The notes beneath the pieces were generated by a model that was given only the letters and a program-made list of their open reading frames with translations, made no database searches and was not told the origin of the DNA. Shown here in pieces: positions 6,584 to 8,988 of a DNA stretch of 8,988 nucleotides. Numbering within the stretch: the stretch's first letter is position 1; the number at the start of each line of letters is the position of its first letter. The DNA is from Deltaproteobacteria bacterium (lineage in GTDB: Bacteria > Desulfobacterota > GWC2-55-46): NCBI GenBank assembly GCA_016234955.1, contig JACRNN010000103.1:1-8988 (forward strand). The letters are read 5' to 3'. Both the position numbers and the translations under genes were made by a program.

Positions 6584-7379
6584 GACCCCCCTTTATCTCG
6601 GCCTCTGACTTCCTCAGATAAAGCGGCCCAAGCCCCGCCGGAGAGACCGCCCTAAGAGCACGCTCCAGGGCGAGCATGGCGATATTCGACGCCCTCATCG
6701 ACCAGAGCGCCGCCGGGGCCGCGACCGCGCCGTCAACGTTCTTTTTTATCTCTTCGGAATAGACCGTCAGACCGTTGCCGAGGAATACGACCGGGCCCTT
6801 GACCCCATTGAGCCTTTCAAAGAGCGCCGCCGGGGAGAGGGCGGAGTCCTTCATCACGGCCTCCATGCCGTTGCCCGCATAGCGGTATACGGCGGCGTAT
6901 ACCTCTCCCTTGCGCGCGTCAAGCACCGGACATACCGCCATCCGCGAATAACGGAGATTGAGCGCGAGGGCCTCGAGGGTGGATACGCCTACGACCTTCC
7001 TGCCCGTTGCCCAGGCAAGGCCCTTGACCGTCGAAACGCCGATCCTCAGGCCGGTAAACGAGCCGGGCCCGGTGTCAACCGCGTAGAGGTCTATGTCGGC
7101 AAGCCGCACCCCGACGCTCTTGAGCACTCCGTCTATGGCCGGCATAAGCCAGTTGGAGTGCTTCCCTGCGTCGCCGGAGTTCCATTCGCACAGGAGCCGC
7201 TCTCCGTCCATGAGGGCGACGCTTCCCGATGCCGAAGATGTGTCGAAGGCGAGTATCTTGAAGCTCCCCCTATGCCCAAGCCGCGGGGAATCTTCGACAT
7301 GTAAGGAAGTATCCATATCCGATTCGCTCGCTTGACCCCGCAACAAGCCGCGGGCCTCGCGCTCGCTGTTCATGTTCAC
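6579..7379 (-). CDS. tsaB: tRNA threonylcarbamoyladenosine biosynthesis protein TsaB with a repeat-encoded N-terminal extension
   Basis: 266 aa from GTG 7379; the family core is about 225 aa. TsaB is the non-catalytic partner of TsaD in making t6A37 on ANN-decoding tRNAs. The core begins at K41 with KILAFDTSS (ASKHA phosphate-1 loop). HSNWLMP (74-80) and DTGPGSFTGLRIG (102-114) follow, then VLDARKGEVYAAVY, and it ends normally with GPLYLRKSEAE. Residues 2-40 are encoded by repeat copy C, not by family sequence. GTG at 7377-7379 is preferred because GGAGG lies 6 nt ahead and the family codon 2, AAG, resumes immediately after the repeat. ATG at 7373 or 7316 (245 aa) are alternatives, but 7316 has no ribosome site. 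No start codon lies at the native position. rseP ends 32 bp upstream. Confidence 0.9.
   Translation of the reverse strand: MNMNSEREARGLLRGQASESDMDTSLHVEDSPRLGHRGSFKILAFDTSSASGSVALMDGERLLCEWNSGDAGKHSNWLMPAIDGVLKSVGVRLADIDLYAVDTGPGSFTGLRIGVSTVKGLAWATGRKVVGVSTLEALALNLRYSRMAVCPVLDARKGEVYAAVYRYAGNGMEAVMKDSALSPAALFERLNGVKGPVVFLGNGLTVYSEEIKKNVDGAVAAPAALWSMRASNIAMLALERALRAVSPAGLGPLYLRKSEAEIKGGL
7258..7378 (-). repeat. Dispersed palindromic repeat copy C, inside the tsaB reading frame
   Basis: It shares with copy B the end TTGAAGCTCCCC (7258-7269), CCGCGGGGA (7281-7289), ATGTAAGGAA (7299-7308), a 21-nt identical block (7322-7342) and CTCGCGCTCGCT (7356-7367). Both also end in TGTTCA. The first stem is degraded: CCCC and GGGG remain but the loop is longer. 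It fills the region between the GTG start and codon 2 of tsaB, adding 117 nt with no stop. Confidence 0.85.
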
Positions 7380-7408
7380 CCTTGCCCTCCCTGCCCTTTG
7401 CCCCTCCC
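7379..7408 (-). other. G-run cluster (possible RNA G-quadruplex) over the tsaB ribosome site
   Basis: The minus strand has six runs of three or four G (7406-7408, 7401-7404, 7394-7396, 7389-7391, 7385-7387, 7379-7381) separated by 1-4 nt. This satisfies the usual quadruplex pattern. It spans the rseP-tsaB gap, the Shine-Dalgarno and the first base of the GTG start. Confidence 0.5.
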
Positions 7409-7411
7409 GGC

Positions 7412-8713
7412 TCAGTTCAGGAGGCGGAAGATGTCGTTATATGTGACCAGGAGCATCAAGGCTATGAGGAGCGCAACCCCTATCTGCTGGGCTATTGACA
7501 TGAACCTCTCGCTCAGGGGCCGCCCTTTTATCGACTCTATGCCGAAGAATAATATATGCCCGCCGTCGAGGACCGGTATGGGGAAGAGGTTTATTATCCC
7601 TAACTGAAGGCTTAAAAAGGCCACAAGCGACAGCACCTCCGAGATACCTGTCTTTGCCGCCTTGCCTGCTACCTGCGCTATCATTATCGGGCCGCCGAGA
7701 GTCTTGAGCGAGTACCTGCCGAGCACAAGGCCCTTGATGACGCCGAAGAGCTTGGCGGTCATATCAGCTCCCGAGGATATGCCCTTGCCGACGGCCGTAA
7801 AGAGGCCGTACTTCCTCATCACGTGGTCCTGCTTCCTCGATATGCCGACGAGGTATACGTTGGCCTCCCTGTTCAATCTCGGCGTTATCTCGATAGTGAG
7901 GGTATCCGCGCCCCTCATTATGACGAAGACCTTTTTCCCGCCGTCCTTGTGTACAATGTCCTCTATCTCGGCCCAGTGGTCTATCCGGGCGCCGTTTATG
8001 GAGAGTATCCTGTCCCCTGGCTTGACGCCGGCCTCCCTGGCCGGGTAGCCGCTCGCAACCTCACCGACCACCGGCTCCATCGGAGGGTATACCCCTATGT
8101 ACCCAGCGCCGCTCTCCGGGGAGCTCTGCGGGGTGACGGAAATCTTTAACGGCGCGCCCTCGCGCATAATCCCCACGGTGACGGGCTTGTCGGGGCTCAG
8201 GGCTACGGCGGTGAGGAACTCTTCCCAGTCGCCCACCCTCTTGCCGTCTACCGAGTCGATGACGTCGCCTTTGCGCACCCCCCCCTTGAACGCGGCCTGG
8301 TCCGGGTCCGCGTAGCCTATGAGCGGGGCCTGGTCGAAAAACGCCGGCACCTGTATGCCGATGAGGAATATCACCGGGAAGAGTACCGCCGCCAGCACGA
8401 GGTTCATGAACGGCCCGGCGGCCACTATCAGCGCCCGTTTCCATACGGGCTTGTGGGTGAAAGACCGCGCCCTGTCCGCCTCGGAGACCTCTTCCCCTGG
8501 CCCCTCGCCGACCATCTTCACATACCCGCCGAGAGGCAGGGCCGAGACCCTGTACTCAGTCTCTCCGAGCGTCACGCCGACGACCCTGGGGCCGAAGCCG
8601 AGCGAGAACTTCTCCACCCCGACCCCGCAGAGCTTGGCCACCGCGAAGTGGCCGAGCTCGTGTATGAATATAAGCACGCCTAATACGATGATGAATGAAA
8701 TGGCTGTAGTCAT
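7412..8713 (-). CDS. rseP: RIP metalloprotease RseP (site-2 protease), two-PDZ form
   Basis: 433 aa, close to the about 450 aa of E. coli RseP and longer than one-PDZ forms. It is an inner-membrane zinc protease that cuts within membrane segments. In E. coli it degrades the anti-sigma factor RseA to release envelope-stress sigma-E. The first membrane segment carries the zinc site HELGH (18-22). ALPLGGYVKM (58-67) is the conserved loop, with a membrane segment at about 94-122. PDZ1 spans about 130-195 (GGVRKGDVIDSVDG) and PDZ2 about 213-280 (AGVKPGDRILSING). NLFPIPVLDGGH (375-386) supplies the third zinc ligand, D383. The last membrane segment is about 409-424. The start is ATG 8713, which gives the usual MTTAISFIIV opening. 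The ribosome site is weak. It lies 39 bp after dxr, a common pairing. Its substrate here is unknown. Confidence 0.97.
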   Translation of the reverse strand: MTTAISFIIVLGVLIFIHELGHFAVAKLCGVGVEKFSLGFGPRVVGVTLGETEYRVSALPLGGYVKMVGEGPGEEVSEADRARSFTHKPVWKRALIVAAGPFMNLVLAAVLFPVIFLIGIQVPAFFDQAPLIGYADPDQAAFKGGVRKGDVIDSVDGKRVGDWEEFLTAVALSPDKPVTVGIMREGAPLKISVTPQSSPESGAGYIGVYPPMEPVVGEVASGYPAREAGVKPGDRILSINGARIDHWAEIEDIVHKDGGKKVFVIMRGADTLTIEITPRLNREANVYLVGISRKQDHVMRKYGLFTAVGKGISSGADMTAKLFGVIKGLVLGRYSLKTLGGPIMIAQVAGKAAKTGISEVLSLVAFLSLQLGIINLFPIPVLDGGHILFFGIESIKGRPLSERFMSIAQQIGVALLIALMLLVTYNDIFRLLN

Positions 8714-8752
8714 GATATCCCGCGTCTTCCGTTCTTAAGTTTTGTCCCTGCC

Positions 8753-8988
8753 TTACGCGCTCAAGCCGCTAACGGAGTCCCTGGCGGCCTCCCTGGCCCA
8801 CCTGTCGGCTTCTATCACGTCCTCGATGGACGCTATCCCCCCGGGGGTATGTCTCTCAAGCACCTCTGATATGACGCTGAAGATGGAGGTGAACCGGATG
8901 CGCCCTTCAAGGAACATCTCCACCGCCACCTCGTCCGCCGCGTTCAATACGGCCGGCATGGTGCCCCCGGCCCTCAACGCCGCGTAGG
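8753..8988 (-). CDS. dxr: 1-deoxy-D-xylulose 5-phosphate reductoisomerase, C-terminal part (gene starts outside the window)
   Basis: The frame is open to the right edge, so only the last 77 codons are seen. DXR makes 2-C-methyl-D-erythritol 4-phosphate with NADPH, the first committed step of the MEP isoprenoid pathway. The piece reads AGGTMPAVLNAADEVAVEMFL, then GRIRFTSIFSVISEVLERH, which is the conserved C-terminal helical domain. NAADE stands where NAANE is usual, a mild change. The methionine that could look like a start (near 8971) is internal. The catalytic domain is not visible. Next to rseP it matches the frequent cdsA-dxr-rseP order, in which lipid carrier synthesis genes sit ahead of the protease. 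Confidence 0.95.
   Translation of the reverse strand, partial: YAALRAGGTMPAVLNAADEVAVEMFLEGRIRFTSIFSVISEVLERHTPGGIASIEDVIEADRWAREAARDSVSGLSA

Noticed and set aside
2039..7378. CRISPR array
   Set aside because: The repeats are few, far apart, of unequal length and have no regular spacers.
7258..7378. A true extra N-terminal domain or signal peptide of TsaB
   Set aside because: The added residues are charged and hydrophilic with no hydrophobic stretch, and the DNA matches the intergenic repeat. An insertion is the simpler reading.

Overview
This 8,988-base window is a GC-rich bacterial stretch with every gene on the minus strand, so transcription runs from base 8988 towards base 1. In that direction the order is dxr (3' part only), rseP, tsaB, a small YdcH/DUF465-type gene, ilvD, ilvB, ilvN, ilvC, psd and pssA (5' part only). 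From memory, this order (dxr-rseP ahead of ilvD-ilvB-ilvN-ilvC-psd-pssA) is close to that of Geobacter and other Desulfuromonadota/Deltaproteobacteria. I therefore infer a deltaproteobacterium in the broad sense or a neighbouring Gram-negative phylum. The two-PDZ RseP and the PssA/Psd pair fit a Gram-negative envelope. The genes use the Ile codon ATA and the Arg codon AGG often for such GC-rich DNA. No species can be named from this sequence.

The right third (6579-8988) carries the end of DXP reductoisomerase, the intramembrane protease RseP and the tRNA t6A factor TsaB. The middle and left hold a branched-chain amino acid block: dihydroxyacid dehydratase, the large and small subunits of acetolactate synthase, and ketol-acid reductoisomerase. 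Phosphatidylserine decarboxylase and phosphatidylserine synthase follow. A near-consensus sigma-70 promoter with a 17-bp spacer (6433-6461) and a 7-4-7 palindrome just upstream of it (6472-6489) sit between tsaB and the ilv block. The ilv-psd-pssA unit probably starts there.

Two genes are broken. ilvB has lost about 66 codons (about 196 nt) plus the reading frame near base 4200, including the stretch that carries the catalytic glutamate. The small DUF465-type gene has lost its middle and its frame near base 6257. Together these mean either real decay of the operon or assembly errors.

The main unexplained structure is a family of dispersed palindromic repeats. Copies lie between ilvN and ilvC (2039-2090), between ilvB and ilvN (2599-2766, with a perfect 19-bp stem) and at the tsaB start (7258-7378). 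A partial copy lies after tsaB (6528-6583). The copy at tsaB appears to have gone in, in frame, between the start codon and codon 2, adding 39 residues to TsaB. This resembles the Rickettsia palindromic elements that insert into coding genes.
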